In this document: in pieces, positions 53,801-60,986 of the stretch
How the letters are laid out: each line of letters begins with the position of its first letter
Numbering within the stretch: position 1 is the stretch's first letter
DNA from: Fervidibacter sinensis
GTDB lineage: Bacteria; Armatimonadota; Fervidibacteria; Fervidibacterales; Fervidibacteraceae
Length of the DNA: 64,000 nt
NCBI GenBank assembly: GCA_032161045.1
Contig: JAVHTH010000014.1
Reading direction: 5' to 3' (one strand)
Notes under the pieces: generated by a model
What the model saw: only the letters and a program-made list of their open reading frames with translations
Told to the model about the DNA's origin: nothing
Database searches by the model: none
Position numbers and translations under genes: made by a program

Positions 53801-54609
53801 CCGATTTGGTCATCGCTTCAACTCGCCACACTTTGCTCTTCTTCAGCAATAAAGGTCGCTGCTACCAATTGCGAGCCTACGAAATTCCAGCAGCGAGCCG
53901 GGAAGCGAAAGGGACACACTTGGGGCAATTGCTGCAACTTGACAATGACGAGCAAATTGTCGCTACTGTGCCAATTGCCAACTTTGAGGATGGCGGTTAC
54001 TTGTTCATGGCGACGCGTAACGGAACTGTCAAGAAGTCGCCGCTGAGCGAATTCACGACGAGGTTGGCGAAAGGTGTTCAAGCGATCACGCTGGTTGAAG
54101 GAGACGAACTTTGTGGCGTCAAGTGGACAGATGGGAACAAAGAGGTTCTGCTGGCAACGGCGAAGGGCATGGTCATTAGGTTCAAAGAAGACGAAGTTCG
54201 CCCGATGGGGCGTCAGGCGCAAGGCGTTCGCGGAATCAACTTGCAGGAAGGCGATAAAGTCGTGACCTTTGATTTGGTTGAGCCTGAGGACGACTCTGTG
54301 TTGGTCGTCTCTGAGTTCGGCTATGGCAAGCGAGTTTCGTTGAAAGAGATCCGACCGCAAGGGCGCGGTGGCAAAGGGTTGATCTTAATGGGACTTGACA
54401 AAAAGACAGGAAACTTGGTTGCGGTTCAAGTTGTTCGCCCCGACGATGAGGTTCTGATCGCAACGGCGCGTGGCGTTGTGTTCCGGCTCGCTGTTGACCA
54501 GATAAAGCGGATGGGACGAGCGGCTCGCGGCAAACAATTGGTGCCGGTCAAAAACGGCGATGTCATTACTGGTGTCACCCTCGTCGTCCGACCAACTGAA
54601 AACTCATGA
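50830..54609 (+). CDS. gyrA: DNA gyrase subunit A, intein-containing precursor
   Basis: Type II topoisomerase subunit that introduces negative supercoils with GyrB. The extein codes about 815 residues, normal for GyrA: a winged-helix and tower with KPVQRRILYAM and KYHPHGDAPIYEALVRMAQ, catalytic Y124 in AQMRY, a coiled-coil dimer gate, and a C-terminal beta-pinwheel with a GyrA-box-like PQGRGGKGL, which favours gyrase over ParC. A 444-residue intein interrupts it after Y124. ATG 50830 is preferred (AAGGGGG upstream) over ATG 50806. At the quinolone-resistance positions E. coli S83/D87 it has Ala/Glu. Confidence 0.96.
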   Translation: MAELTFARELVPISLERELATSYTRYAMSVIVSRALPDVRDGLKPVQRRILYAMYEQNMFPDRPREKCAAVVGEVMKKYHPHGDAPIYEALVRMAQDFTMRYPLIDGQGNFGSIDGDPPAQMRYCVTGDTLIVTDKGLVPIAELGEGGEEVSEGTKEIEVKVLSFAGKVNTASRWFDSGVHPTLKVRTHHGYEITGTFNHPLLVCVPDANGRPTFVWKTLDQIQVGDFVIIDRSEKLWSEQPVDLRPYHPSLPQRSRAHRHSLPTELDERLAFLLGALVAEGTVREQVIEFTATEGEFADTFQRTWEQVFPTCRLHKFLRPPVSFGKQPFWQMQIVSKQVVSFLQHLGLKGKSKERCIPPVILRSPKPIVAAFLQALFEGDGAVEQSSGTLYRLSLTSKSEQLVKQVQILLLRFGIVSTRYFDRKRKEWRLCLQGAENLLRFAEQIGFVSQAKQQALQGILNRLSGKTLARNDFVPFLAAYVRRVAMCHREWLSKHNFDRPIRLVSALPRLAEALLLRDFALTLFLAQTRYLFDPVVSVEPAGWQRVYSVRVDSDCHSFVANGFINHNTECRLAPIAMAMLEDIDKDTVDWRPNYDEKHMEPVVLPAKVPNLLVNGATGIAVAMATEIPPHNLGEVVDALLHLIDNPNASVDELMKFLPGPDFPTGGIIVGKEGIREAYTTGRGTIVLQGRATIENLSGGRTAIVITELPYRVSKEQLIVQIANLVQNRKLEGVADINDETDRTGMRIVVEVKRDYNPRAVLAQLYKLTNLRVNYGIILLALVNNEPKILTLKDILQHYIDHRRQVVTRRTQFELRKAEARAHILEGLRLVARNLDEVIAIIRRSESRDEARERLMRHFKLSEQQADAILNMQLGQLTRLDQQRLREEYEALIKRIEELQAILRNPKQVDLIIKQELQEVKRQFADHRRTAIVAQAEDADVPMEELLVEQDIAIAISRDGYIKRLPLEAYLERRRGKTTIGLSRKEQDALADLVIASTRHTLLFFSNKGRCYQLRAYEIPAASREAKGTHLGQLLQLDNDEQIVATVPIANFEDGGYLFMATRNGTVKKSPLSEFTTRLAKGVQAITLVEGDELCGVKWTDGNKEVLLATAKGMVIRFKEDEVRPMGRQAQGVRGINLQEGDKVVTFDLVEPEDDSVLVVSEFGYGKRVSLKEIRPQGRGGKGLILMGLDKKTGNLVAVQVVRPDDEVLIATARGVVFRLAVDQIKRMGRAARGKQLVPVKNGDVITGVTLVVRPTENS
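51202..52533 (+). mobile_element. 444-residue intein with LAGLIDADG endonuclease in gyrA
   Basis: In-frame intein between catalytic Tyr and Thr (AQMRY / TECRL), the known GyrA-a insertion point. N-terminal splice start CVTGDTLIVTDKG (Cys1), block B GTFNHPLLV with His76, and C-terminal HSFVANGFINHN with penultimate His443, Asn444 and +1 Thr. A homing endonuclease domain has two LAGLIDADG-type motifs, LLGALVAEGTV (about 150-160) and LQALFEGDGAV (about 250-260). All splicing residues are intact, so self-splicing is expected; the endonuclease also looks intact. Confidence 0.95.
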
Positions 54610-54618
54610 CCTTTTTCC

Positions 54619-54835
54619 GCATGGGCAGGCGGAATCTGCTCGTTTTTTCGGACGCATTTCATGCGCCCCTACTTGGTCGGAAAATTTTCTGTAGGGGCAG
54701 ATGAAATCTGCCCGTTTCTTTCGGGCGCATTTCATGCGCCCCTACTCGGTCAGGGAATTTTCCGTAGGGGCAGATGAAATCTGCCCGCCAATCTTTCGGG
54801 TGCATTTTTATGCGCCCCTACTCGGTCGGCAATTT
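54619..54835. repeat. Three tandem 72-73-base palindromic units after gyrA
   Basis: Units start at 54619, 54691 and 54764. Each reads GTAGGGGCAGATGAAATCTG ... GCGCATTTCATGCGCCCCTAC plus a linker ending in AATTTT; the first is diverged. Each can fold with GTAGGGGC pairing to GCCCCTAC and two inner hairpins. They lie just after the gyrA stop in the 310-base gap to the convergent RseB-like gene. No gene is seen in 54610-54919. Confidence 0.85.
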
Positions 54836-54919
54836 TGATGGCACAAACATGAGAGTAGGCGAAGCCTGCCTGAAAAACTGTTGTTCAGGATTTGCATCAT
54901 TGGCTGTTGTTGGTTTCAA

Positions 54920-56085
54920 TCAAAACGATTTGGCAATTCGTTCAAGCAGACTTTTGTCAACACTACCGACGACGAGAAGGACTCGCTTGCCCAATGGCTT
55001 TCGGACGACGGAAATGCGGGATGCGCCGAGTGATGGTTTCAAGTTGGACGGCAGAACAAAAAGGGAAATTTTTGTCAAGCCGTCAGTGTAAACGGCGTGG
55101 AGTGTCCGCAAATTTTTCGGCAACTCCACTTCTTCAACCCTCTCCAACAAGAAACCGAAGGGAAGGCTATCGGGCAAATTGANNNNNNNNNNNNNNNNNN
55201 NNNNNNNNNNNNNNNNNNNNNNNNNNNNNNNNNNNNNNNNNNNNNNNNNNNNNNNNNNNNNNNNNNNNNNNNNNNNNNNNNNACAAAAAGGGAAATTTTT
55301 GTCAAGCCGTCAGTGTAAACGGCGTGGAGTGTCCGCAAATTTTTCGGCAACTCCACTTCTTCAACCCTCTCCAACAAGAAACCGAAGGGAAGGCTATCGG
55401 GCAAATTGAGGGACCATTCATTTTGAGCCTGAACTTTCGTCAACTGCTTTTGGCTTTTGGTTGCCGCTACCTTCACAGGTGTGGCGAACAGACGGTGTGA
55501 GACTTCCTTCGGGTTCAAAAACTTCAGTTCAGTCACCGACATGAAAGCAATGGGCACATCCCTCTCATCAGATATTTCGCCCTTGAGGATAATGCCGTGT
55601 TCAGCGTCCAACCAGAACTTATGGTGAGGTTTGCCTTTGACTTTCGGTGAAATCGCAACTTGCCACGCTTTCCGACCGAGCACTGCAGTTGACCCCAAAA
55701 CTGTCAAGCGGTAATTTTTGCTCAGCAAATCAAGCCGCTCTGGTGTCAATTCGTCAACTTCAAGTCCCCACATGGCTCTACCCTTGACAATTCTCCATCG
55801 CTTTTTGCCGTCGGAAATGAGAACTGTCCCGCGCAAGTTTTTGGGCGAGAGATACTCAATCCTGTAGCGACCATCTGGAAGACGCCATTCCCGCAGTAAA
55901 GCGGTATCGCCTTTGGGGCTGCCCCATGAGGAGACAACGATTTTGCAAGTGTATGCCACTGGCGGATGAAGCGCCTTGCGAAGCAAGTTAAGCGGGTCAG
56001 GCAAAGTTTCGCTTGCTGCTTTAGAAAGCGTTGCTGGCAGCATCAAAATCGCCAGACCGAACAGTTTCAAGCGGTACTCATTCAT
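54920..56085 (-). CDS. RseB/LolA-like exported protein, split by assembly gap
   Basis: Signal peptide LKLFGLAILMLPATLSKAAS, then an LolA/MucB-type beta domain: YRIEYLSPKNLRGTVLIS, DGKKRWRI, KAWQVAISPK and FWLDAEHGIILKGE. Such proteins bind the anti-sigma factor or lipids in the periplasm. The 100-N gap and one of two identical 127-base copies must be removed (227 bases); the frame then runs intact to the stop at 54920 as ...LTKISLFVLPSNLKPSLGA... with about 312 residues. ATG 56085 overlaps the anti-sigma gene by 8 bases with GGAGGTT upstream. Confidence 0.75.
55056..55409. other. Scaffold gap with duplicated 127-base contig ends
   Basis: 55056-55182 and 55283-55409 are identical 127-base segments flanking exactly 100 Ns (55183-55282). 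This is the pattern left when an assembler joins contigs without merging a k-mer-length (127) overlap. Collapsing it restores one open reading frame, so no sequence seems to be missing. Confidence 0.85.
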
Positions 56086-56542
56086 GGCTTTCAACCTCCG
56101 AAAGTTCGGCAGTAGCGATGAGATGACAAAGTGGGTTATCCCTCAACGAAAGTGAAACATTGTCAGCGTGGTAACTCACGACGAGATTGAGTGTAGGTTC
56201 CTTGGACTGACCATCTGTTGGCTTCTGCCACAACAATGCGATTGCGCCGAAAAGTAAAGCAATTGAGGCAACCGCTGCTAACCAAACAGGGGATTTGACA
56301 ACAGTGAACCTTTCCCTCCGCGCTCGGTATCGGACATGCCTCATCACCCGGCTCCACATTTCAGGTTTCGGCGAAGGGACAGGCATCGCTTTGAGTTTTC
56401 GCTTCAGTTCCGCCAGTTCAGTTGCAGTTCGCTGGCAAATTTCGCAATTTTGCAAATGCGCTTCAAGGTTCTCCCGTTCGTTTTCGGGCAACATTCCGTC
56501 AATCCAAGCGGACAATTGTTCCGACCATTGTTCGTAACTCAA
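56078..56542 (-). CDS. Zinc-finger anti-sigma factor
   Basis: 154 residues. The N-terminal ZAS motif LEAHLQNCEICQR (H-x3-C-x2-C) binds zinc and the sigma factor; one membrane helix lies near residues 87-103 (WLAAVASIALLFGAIALLW) and a periplasmic tail follows. The start is TTG 56542 with GAGGTGA upstream. It overlaps the RseB-like gene and lies 57 bases from a half-TauE gene, with the ECF sigma gene beyond. It probably holds that sigma factor at the membrane until an envelope signal releases it. Confidence 0.85.
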   Translation of the reverse strand: MSYEQWSEQLSAWIDGMLPENERENLEAHLQNCEICQRTATELAELKRKLKAMPVPSPKPEMWSRVMRHVRYRARRERFTVVKSPVWLAAVASIALLFGAIALLWQKPTDGQSKEPTLNLVVSYHADNVSLSLRDNPLCHLIATAELSEVESHE

Positions 56543-56599
56543 AGTTTTTCACCTCACTTGAAGGTGTGACATTTTCGCATAGTCGTCATAATAAGGCTC

Positions 56600-56965
56600 T
56601 CACCGCCACAACATTCTCAGCCCAATCGCTATCAAGAAAACGCCGAAAGATTTTCGCATGACCGGTGATGGCAGCCATTGTGCAAAGTAGGCACCCAAAA
56701 ACGCTCCAACAAACAACCCAAACGCAATTAACAACCCCAACCGAACATCGGCTTTGCCATTGCGATAATATTCCCAAAAGCCCAAAAACCCGACCGGCAA
56801 GAGGAGTGAAGCCAAAGAAGTGCCTTGGGCTTTGTGTTGGTCCATGCCCATGAAAAAAGTCAAGGCAGGCACTATGACAATTGCTCCACCAATTCCGAAA
56901 AACCCACTTACAATGCCACCTGCCAATCCAATGGATAGCGCTGTCATCATTTGTTGCCAAGTCAC
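56600..56965 (-). CDS. Half-length TauE/SafE family membrane protein
   Basis: 121 residues with four hydrophobic helices; SGFFGIGGAIVIVPALTFF is the family's repeat motif and GTSLASLLLPVGFLGFWEYY follows. It is half the size of the 253-residue paralogue at 39232; short COG0730 members act as homodimers. GTG start with AAAGGAGGG upstream. Its place between sigma and anti-sigma genes on the same strand is unusual. Confidence 0.8.
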   Translation of the reverse strand: MTWQQMMTALSIGLAGGIVSGFFGIGGAIVIVPALTFFMGMDQHKAQGTSLASLLLPVGFLGFWEYYRNGKADVRLGLLIAFGLFVGAFLGAYFAQWLPSPVMRKSFGVFLIAIGLRMLWR

Positions 56966-57001
56966 TTTTTGCCCTCCTTTTGCGATGGCTTGGCTACCCG
57001 T

Positions 57002-57535
57002 TTAAAGCCAGTCCTTAAGTTTTTCGCGCAACAAAATTCTCGCTCGGTGCAGTCTTGAACGGATCGTGCCGATGGGGCAGTTTAGTGCTTTCGCTGCCTC
57101 CTCGTAACTCAGTCCTTCCATGTCAACCAAAACGACAGCAGCCTTAAATTCTGGTGGCAGTTCATCCAGAGCCTTATTTGCAGCCCTCCAAAATGCTCGC
57201 TTCATCGCAACAGTCTCGGGGTCATCGTCTTCTTCAGGCAGGTCCATAGGTTCTTCATTATCGCCGCTTTCTTTCGGCTCATCCAACGAGACGAACTCGT
57301 AATGGCTGTTTTTGCGTTGCCAGTCAAGGAAGGTGTGGGTCATAATTGTCGCCACCCAACGGACAAAATCTGTGCCACTACGAAAATGACGGAAACTTTC
57401 CCATGCTTCAGTTAATGCTTCCATCAGTAAATCTTCAGCGTCATCTCGGTTTCCTGCCAATCGGTAGGCGATGCGATAGAGCGCTTCTCGGTTCGCTTCA
57501 ATCAAACTCTCAAACTCTGCTATTTTGTCGTCCAT
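57002..57535 (-). CDS. ECF-type RNA polymerase sigma factor
   Basis: 177 residues. Region 2 (YRIAYRLAGNRDDAEDLLME, FVRWVATIMTHTFLDWQRK) and region 4 (LPPEFKAAVVLVDMEGLSYEEAAK, then CPIGTIRSRLHRAR) are clear; an acidic linker (SGDNEEPMDLPEEDDDPE) lies between. It reads first in the sigma, half-TauE, anti-sigma, RseB-like run. A GGGAACTTTATTGG sequence about 70 bases upstream could be an ECF -35 element for autoregulation, but no clear -10 was identified. Confidence 0.93.
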   Translation of the reverse strand: MDDKIAEFESLIEANREALYRIAYRLAGNRDDAEDLLMEALTEAWESFRHFRSGTDFVRWVATIMTHTFLDWQRKNSHYEFVSLDEPKESGDNEEPMDLPEEDDDPETVAMKRAFWRAANKALDELPPEFKAAVVLVDMEGLSYEEAAKALNCPIGTIRSRLHRARILLREKLKDWL

Positions 57536-57726
57536 TGATAGCCCAGCGCCTCCGTTTTAGGAACTTCAATCCTCCAAAGTGGAAAGCGCAAACGCTTCCA
57601 ATAAAGTTCCCGCACAACAAGTTAACACCTCAGCGGGCAATTAGGGAACTGAAACCCAACATCTTTCGCTTTAGACAATGGCTTCTGGGAACAGAAGCCG
57701 AAAAATCGCAAGGAGGTGCGAGTAGT

Positions 57727-58146
57727 ATGTTGAAACGATTGGCAGCGACGGTTTTAGCAGCAGCGATGGCGTTGCCGCTCGTTGGGGCTGCCCAACAGCC
57801 GCAAAAGAAGCAACCACCTGCAAAGCCTGAGGCTAAGGTCCAGCAGGCTAAACCTTCTCAACCAACTCATCCACCCACACCCACTGCACCTGCGAAACAG
57901 CCGCAGGTGACCAAGCCCGCTCCTGTGAAGCAACCGCCACAGGTAACTAAACCTGCACCAGCAAAGCCTTCCCAAACAGCGGTTCAAATGCAGCCTGTAA
58001 AGAAGCCGCCAGCGGTTACCAAAAAGCCTGCAGCCAAGGCAAAGAAAATGACCAAGAAGACCGGTCGCAAAGCAACGAAGAAACCTGTCAGGAAAACCAG
58101 AGCAAAGAAGATGACGACTAAGAAGGCAGCAACCAAGAAGTCGTAA
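57727..58146 (+). CDS. Exported proline/lysine-rich protein with H1-like tail
   Basis: 139 residues: signal peptide MLKRLAATVLAAAMALPLVGAA, then Pro/Gln/Lys-rich repeats (VTKPAPVKQPPQVTKPAPAK) and a C-terminus of KKxxKK blocks (KKPAAKAKKMTKKTGRKATK) like histone H1 tails. ATG 57727 follows AAGGAGGTG. Highly basic and predicted exported; it could bind anionic cell-wall polymers. The nearest gene upstream is the divergent ECF sigma factor (191-base gap with no gene). Confidence 0.75.
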   Translation: MLKRLAATVLAAAMALPLVGAAQQPQKKQPPAKPEAKVQQAKPSQPTHPPTPTAPAKQPQVTKPAPVKQPPQVTKPAPAKPSQTAVQMQPVKKPPAVTKKPAAKAKKMTKKTGRKATKKPVRKTRAKKMTTKKAATKKS

Positions 58147-58171
58147 AGTCGGGCAGCCCAGTTGCCTCATG

Positions 58172-58199
58172 AGGGTAGGGTGCAAACACACCCTGCCCT
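58172..58199 (+). terminator. Hairpin after the lysine-rich gene
   Basis: AGGGTAGGGTG pairs with CACCCTGCCCT (one G-U) around a short loop. No long T run follows, so this is a weak terminator or a repeat-derived hairpin. Confidence 0.45.
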
Positions 58200-58225
58200 G
58201 ACTTCGTTGGAGGAGGTGAAAAACC

Positions 58226-58354
58226 ATGAAACGCTTAGTTGTGCTTGCCTTGACAGTTTCTTTGATGTTCGCGTTGTTGCTTACCGTTGGTTGCAAGAAA
58301 AAGAAACAAACGACTTCTTGCCTGCCCACACCCAGCGCTGTGCGCCTTGCCTGA
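58226..58354 (+). CDS. 42-residue predicted lipoprotein
   Basis: MKRLVVLALTVSLMFALLLT ends in VGC, a lipobox-like cleavage site, followed by KKKKQTTSCLPTPSAVRLA. GGAGGAGGTGA precedes the ATG closely. Only about 20 residues remain after the lipidated Cys. Small lipopeptides of this sort are usually entericidin-like or of unknown role. Confidence 0.6.
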   Translation: MKRLVVLALTVSLMFALLLTVGCKKKKQTTSCLPTPSAVRLA

Positions 58355-58363
58355 TTAAGTTAA

Positions 58364-58385
58364 GGGCGGGGCAAAAGCCCCGCCC
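58364..58385 (+). terminator. Perfect 9-bp hairpin before tatA
   Basis: GGGCGGGGC and GCCCCGCCC pair perfectly around AAAA, followed by AGTTAAGTTTCTT. Probably terminates the lipoprotein transcript or shields the tatA leader. Confidence 0.55.
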
Positions 58386-58411
58386 AGTTAAGTTTCTTGG
58401 AGGTGAAAAGC

Positions 58412-58573
58412 ATGTTCAACCTCGGTCCAACCGAACTGCTCTTTTTGGGGCTGCTCATCGTTTTGCTGTTTGGGGCAAAGAAAGTGCCTGAATTGTTTGC
58501 AAGCCTCGGACAAGGGATTCGTGAGTTCAAAAAGGCTATGAGAGAGAGCGAGGATGAAGGCAAAGATGTTTGA
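58412..58573 (+). CDS. tatA: Twin-arginine translocase TatA/E subunit
   Basis: 53 residues. MFNLGPTELLFLGLLIVLLF then GAKKVPELFASLGQGIREFK is the typical TatA layout: one short membrane helix, a Phe-Gly/Gly hinge and an amphipathic helix with GxGIREFKK. GGAGGTGAAAAGC precedes the ATG. Consistent with the Tat-type signals on the GH29 and Gfo/Idh proteins. No tatC is seen in the window. Confidence 0.88.
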   Translation: MFNLGPTELLFLGLLIVLLFGAKKVPELFASLGQGIREFKKAMRESEDEGKDV

Positions 58574-58592
58574 ACTCTGCCGGAGCATCAAA

Positions 58593-59306
58593 CTACCCGT
58601 TTCGGCTTTTACCTTTCCGTCTTCGAAGTAGCAAAACTCCACCTGTCAATAGCAAAACCCAAGTTGATGGTTCCGGCGTATGCAAGGCATCATGGGAAAA
58701 CGGGGTAAATACATATTTCGCCTTATTGTTTGAGCGAACTACATGGTCATAGGCGTCAAAGTGCACCCACGAGAAGCCGGAAATTTTCACAATGTATGCG
58801 TTGATTTGACCCCATCGTGGGAAATTGGTCGGAAAGCCGTAAGAGAAATCGCCGATAAGTGCGTCATCGGTCAAATTGAAATCCCCAAGTGACCACTCGT
58901 AGAACTTGACACCGGGTCCGTAAACGCCGTGAGTGGGTAAATCTCGTCCGTTGCCCATTTGGGGAATTGCCCCATCAGGTGATGGGAAGTTGCTCGTGGG
59001 CATTGGTGGGGAAGGTTCATTTTTGTCTTGCACATCGGAAACAGAGGCTTTAGTGGGAATCAGACTTATTGAACCTTCTTCGTTGCTTTTTACCGCTGCC
59101 GCTAACTTGACATCGTAAATTGTCCCAAATTGTTGGACATCCCCAATGACCCATAGGATGAACTCGGATTTGGTGATGACCCAAGTTTCATCTTCAAGGT
59201 CGTAAGTTGCCCCCTCTATGTAAAGTTGCAGCGTTGGAAGCGCCGCTACCTTGCTCACCCCCACTATGACGACAATCCCAAACGACAACCAAAGCAGTTT
59301 CGCCAT
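58593..59306 (-). CDS. PEP-CTERM anchored exported protein
   Basis: About 237 residues. An N-terminal signal (KLLWLSFGIVVIVGVSKVAA), a beta-rich middle with HGVYGPGVKFYEWSLGDFNL as in choice-of-anchor/PEP-CTERM families, and the sorting tail PEPSTWVLLLTGGVLLLRRR processed by exosortase. The frame is open to a GTG at 59321; GTG 59312 and ATG 59306 are also possible. An exosortase must be encoded elsewhere. Confidence 0.8.
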   Translation of the reverse strand: MAKLLWLSFGIVVIVGVSKVAALPTLQLYIEGATYDLEDETWVITKSEFILWVIGDVQQFGTIYDVKLAAAVKSNEEGSISLIPTKASVSDVQDKNEPSPPMPTSNFPSPDGAIPQMGNGRDLPTHGVYGPGVKFYEWSLGDFNLTDDALIGDFSYGFPTNFPRWGQINAYIVKISGFSWVHFDAYDHVVRSNNKAKYVFTPFSHDALHTPEPSTWVLLLTGGVLLLRRRKGKSRNG

Positions 59307-59445
59307 TCGCACAGCAATCACCTCTTAAAGTTTACGCCCTCACTTTATTATTACGCCGAGGCGTTCAAATTATAACCGAATTTTTCGCCCTTTGCTGCCT
59401 TCATTTACCTTCTCCTCGTGGCAACTTTTTGAAAGGGGATCAGAA

Positions 59446-60921
59446 ATGGAGCGAAGTTGGGTTTTAAGCGTGGACATCGGGACTTCGTCGTTGCGAGTTT
59501 TGGTCTTCAACGAACAAGGGCAAATGTTGCCCAACTTCGGAATCCAAGTCAATTACGAGCCACAAACAACTCAAGATGGTGGGGCATTTTTGGATGCCGA
59601 TTGGCTGTTACAACAGACTGTGCAAGCCATGAACGGTGTCGTGGAGCAACTCGGCACAAACTCAAATCGTATCGTTGCCGTCGCCCTTTGCACTGTTTGG
59701 CATAGCGTCTTAGGGGTTGACAAAGATGGAAATGCTATAACGCCTTTTCTGCTTTGGGCTGATAGTAGGTGCGTGAACGAAGTGAACGAACTTAAGCGGA
59801 GGATAGACGAACGAAGTTATCATGCCCGCACAGGTTGCTTTTTGCACACCAACTTTTTACCCGCAAAATTGCTTTGGTTTCGCCGCAACTTCCCTGAAAT
59901 TGCAAAGCGAGTTTCCCTTTGGCTCAGTTTTGGCGAATATTTGCATCTGAAACTTTTAGGAACAACTGCTTGCTCCATCTCAATGGCTTCTGGCACAGGG
60001 CTTTTTAATCACGAGACAAACGATTGGGATGACGAAACCCTTAAAGCCATCGGCATTGCTCACGACCAACTCTCACCCATCGTCAACTTTGACCCTTTAC
60101 AGATTTCCCGCCCCTCATCTCTCGTCCCGCGCCCCTTGCTCTCTGCACTATGGTTTCCCGCATTAGGTGATGGCGCTTGCAGCAACATCGGCAGCGGTGC
60201 GGTCACTCCTAATACAGCAGCGCTAATGGTTGGAACAAGTTCGGTGATGCGGGTGATGACGACCGATTTAAATGTCAAGCCACCTTTCGGTTTGTGGCAT
60301 TATCGTGCCGACAAAAACTGGCACCTTTTCGGCGGTGCTCAAAGCAATGGTGGTGTCGTGTTTCAATGGCTGACAGAAACTTTGAAGTTGCCCAATGATT
60401 GGGAAAAGCAACTTGAAGCCATGCAACCAGACGAACACGGCTTGACAATATTGCCTTTCCTGCTTGGCGAACGGGCGCCAGAGTGGGATGCGAGTGTGCC
60501 AAGTGCTATTCTTGGTATCCGTCTGCACCACACACCTCTTCACCTTTTGCGTGCATTTATGGAATCAGTGGCTTTGCGGATGGCACTTATCCACGATTTA
60601 GTCAAGCATGCTGTTCCAACCGTTCAACGCATCATCGCTACTGGTGGCGCATTGGTTCGGTCGCGATTGTGGACGCAAATGTTTGCAGATGCGTTGGGAC
60701 AACCAATAACCCTTTGCCTTGAGCCAGAAGCGTCTGCTCGCGGTGCCGCGTTAATGGCGTTAAAAGCAGTGGGGATTTTGCGAGACTTGACAGATGCACC
60801 TGTTCGGTTGGGCGAAACTATTGAACCTGCCCCTCAACACCATGAACGCTACCGAGCGGCACTGCGGCGCCAAATCCGTCTTTACAAACTGTCAAGAGAA
60901 TGGCTATCAGGGGAGGATTGA
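59446..60921 (+). CDS. FGGY family carbohydrate kinase
   Basis: ATP-dependent sugar kinase (gluconate, xylulose, rhamnulose or fuculose type). MERSWVLSVDIGTSSLRVLV is the phosphate-1 motif; GTSSVMRVM and ATGGALVRSRLWTQMFADAL are the second-half FGGY motifs. 491 residues, normal. ATG 59446 has GAAAGGGGATC upstream; a longer frame starts at 59392. The sugar is not determined; the fit with rhamnose/fucose use by the neighbouring glycosidases is inference. Confidence 0.85.
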   Translation: MERSWVLSVDIGTSSLRVLVFNEQGQMLPNFGIQVNYEPQTTQDGGAFLDADWLLQQTVQAMNGVVEQLGTNSNRIVAVALCTVWHSVLGVDKDGNAITPFLLWADSRCVNEVNELKRRIDERSYHARTGCFLHTNFLPAKLLWFRRNFPEIAKRVSLWLSFGEYLHLKLLGTTACSISMASGTGLFNHETNDWDDETLKAIGIAHDQLSPIVNFDPLQISRPSSLVPRPLLSALWFPALGDGACSNIGSGAVTPNTAALMVGTSSVMRVMTTDLNVKPPFGLWHYRADKNWHLFGGAQSNGGVVFQWLTETLKLPNDWEKQLEAMQPDEHGLTILPFLLGERAPEWDASVPSAILGIRLHHTPLHLLRAFMESVALRMALIHDLVKHAVPTVQRIIATGGALVRSRLWTQMFADALGQPITLCLEPEASARGAALMALKAVGILRDLTDAPVRLGETIEPAPQHHERYRAALRRQIRLYKLSREWLSGED

Positions 60922-60986
60922 CAAACTTCCAGTTCCAAAACAAGTTGTTTGGCTGATTCCAACTCCAGACAGCATTTCTCTGCTCG

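Noticed and set aside
55075..56094. Protein reading through the N gap into a second copy of its own sequence
   Set aside because: The C-terminus is created by the artefactual 100-N join and duplicated contig end; the true C-terminus is at 54920.
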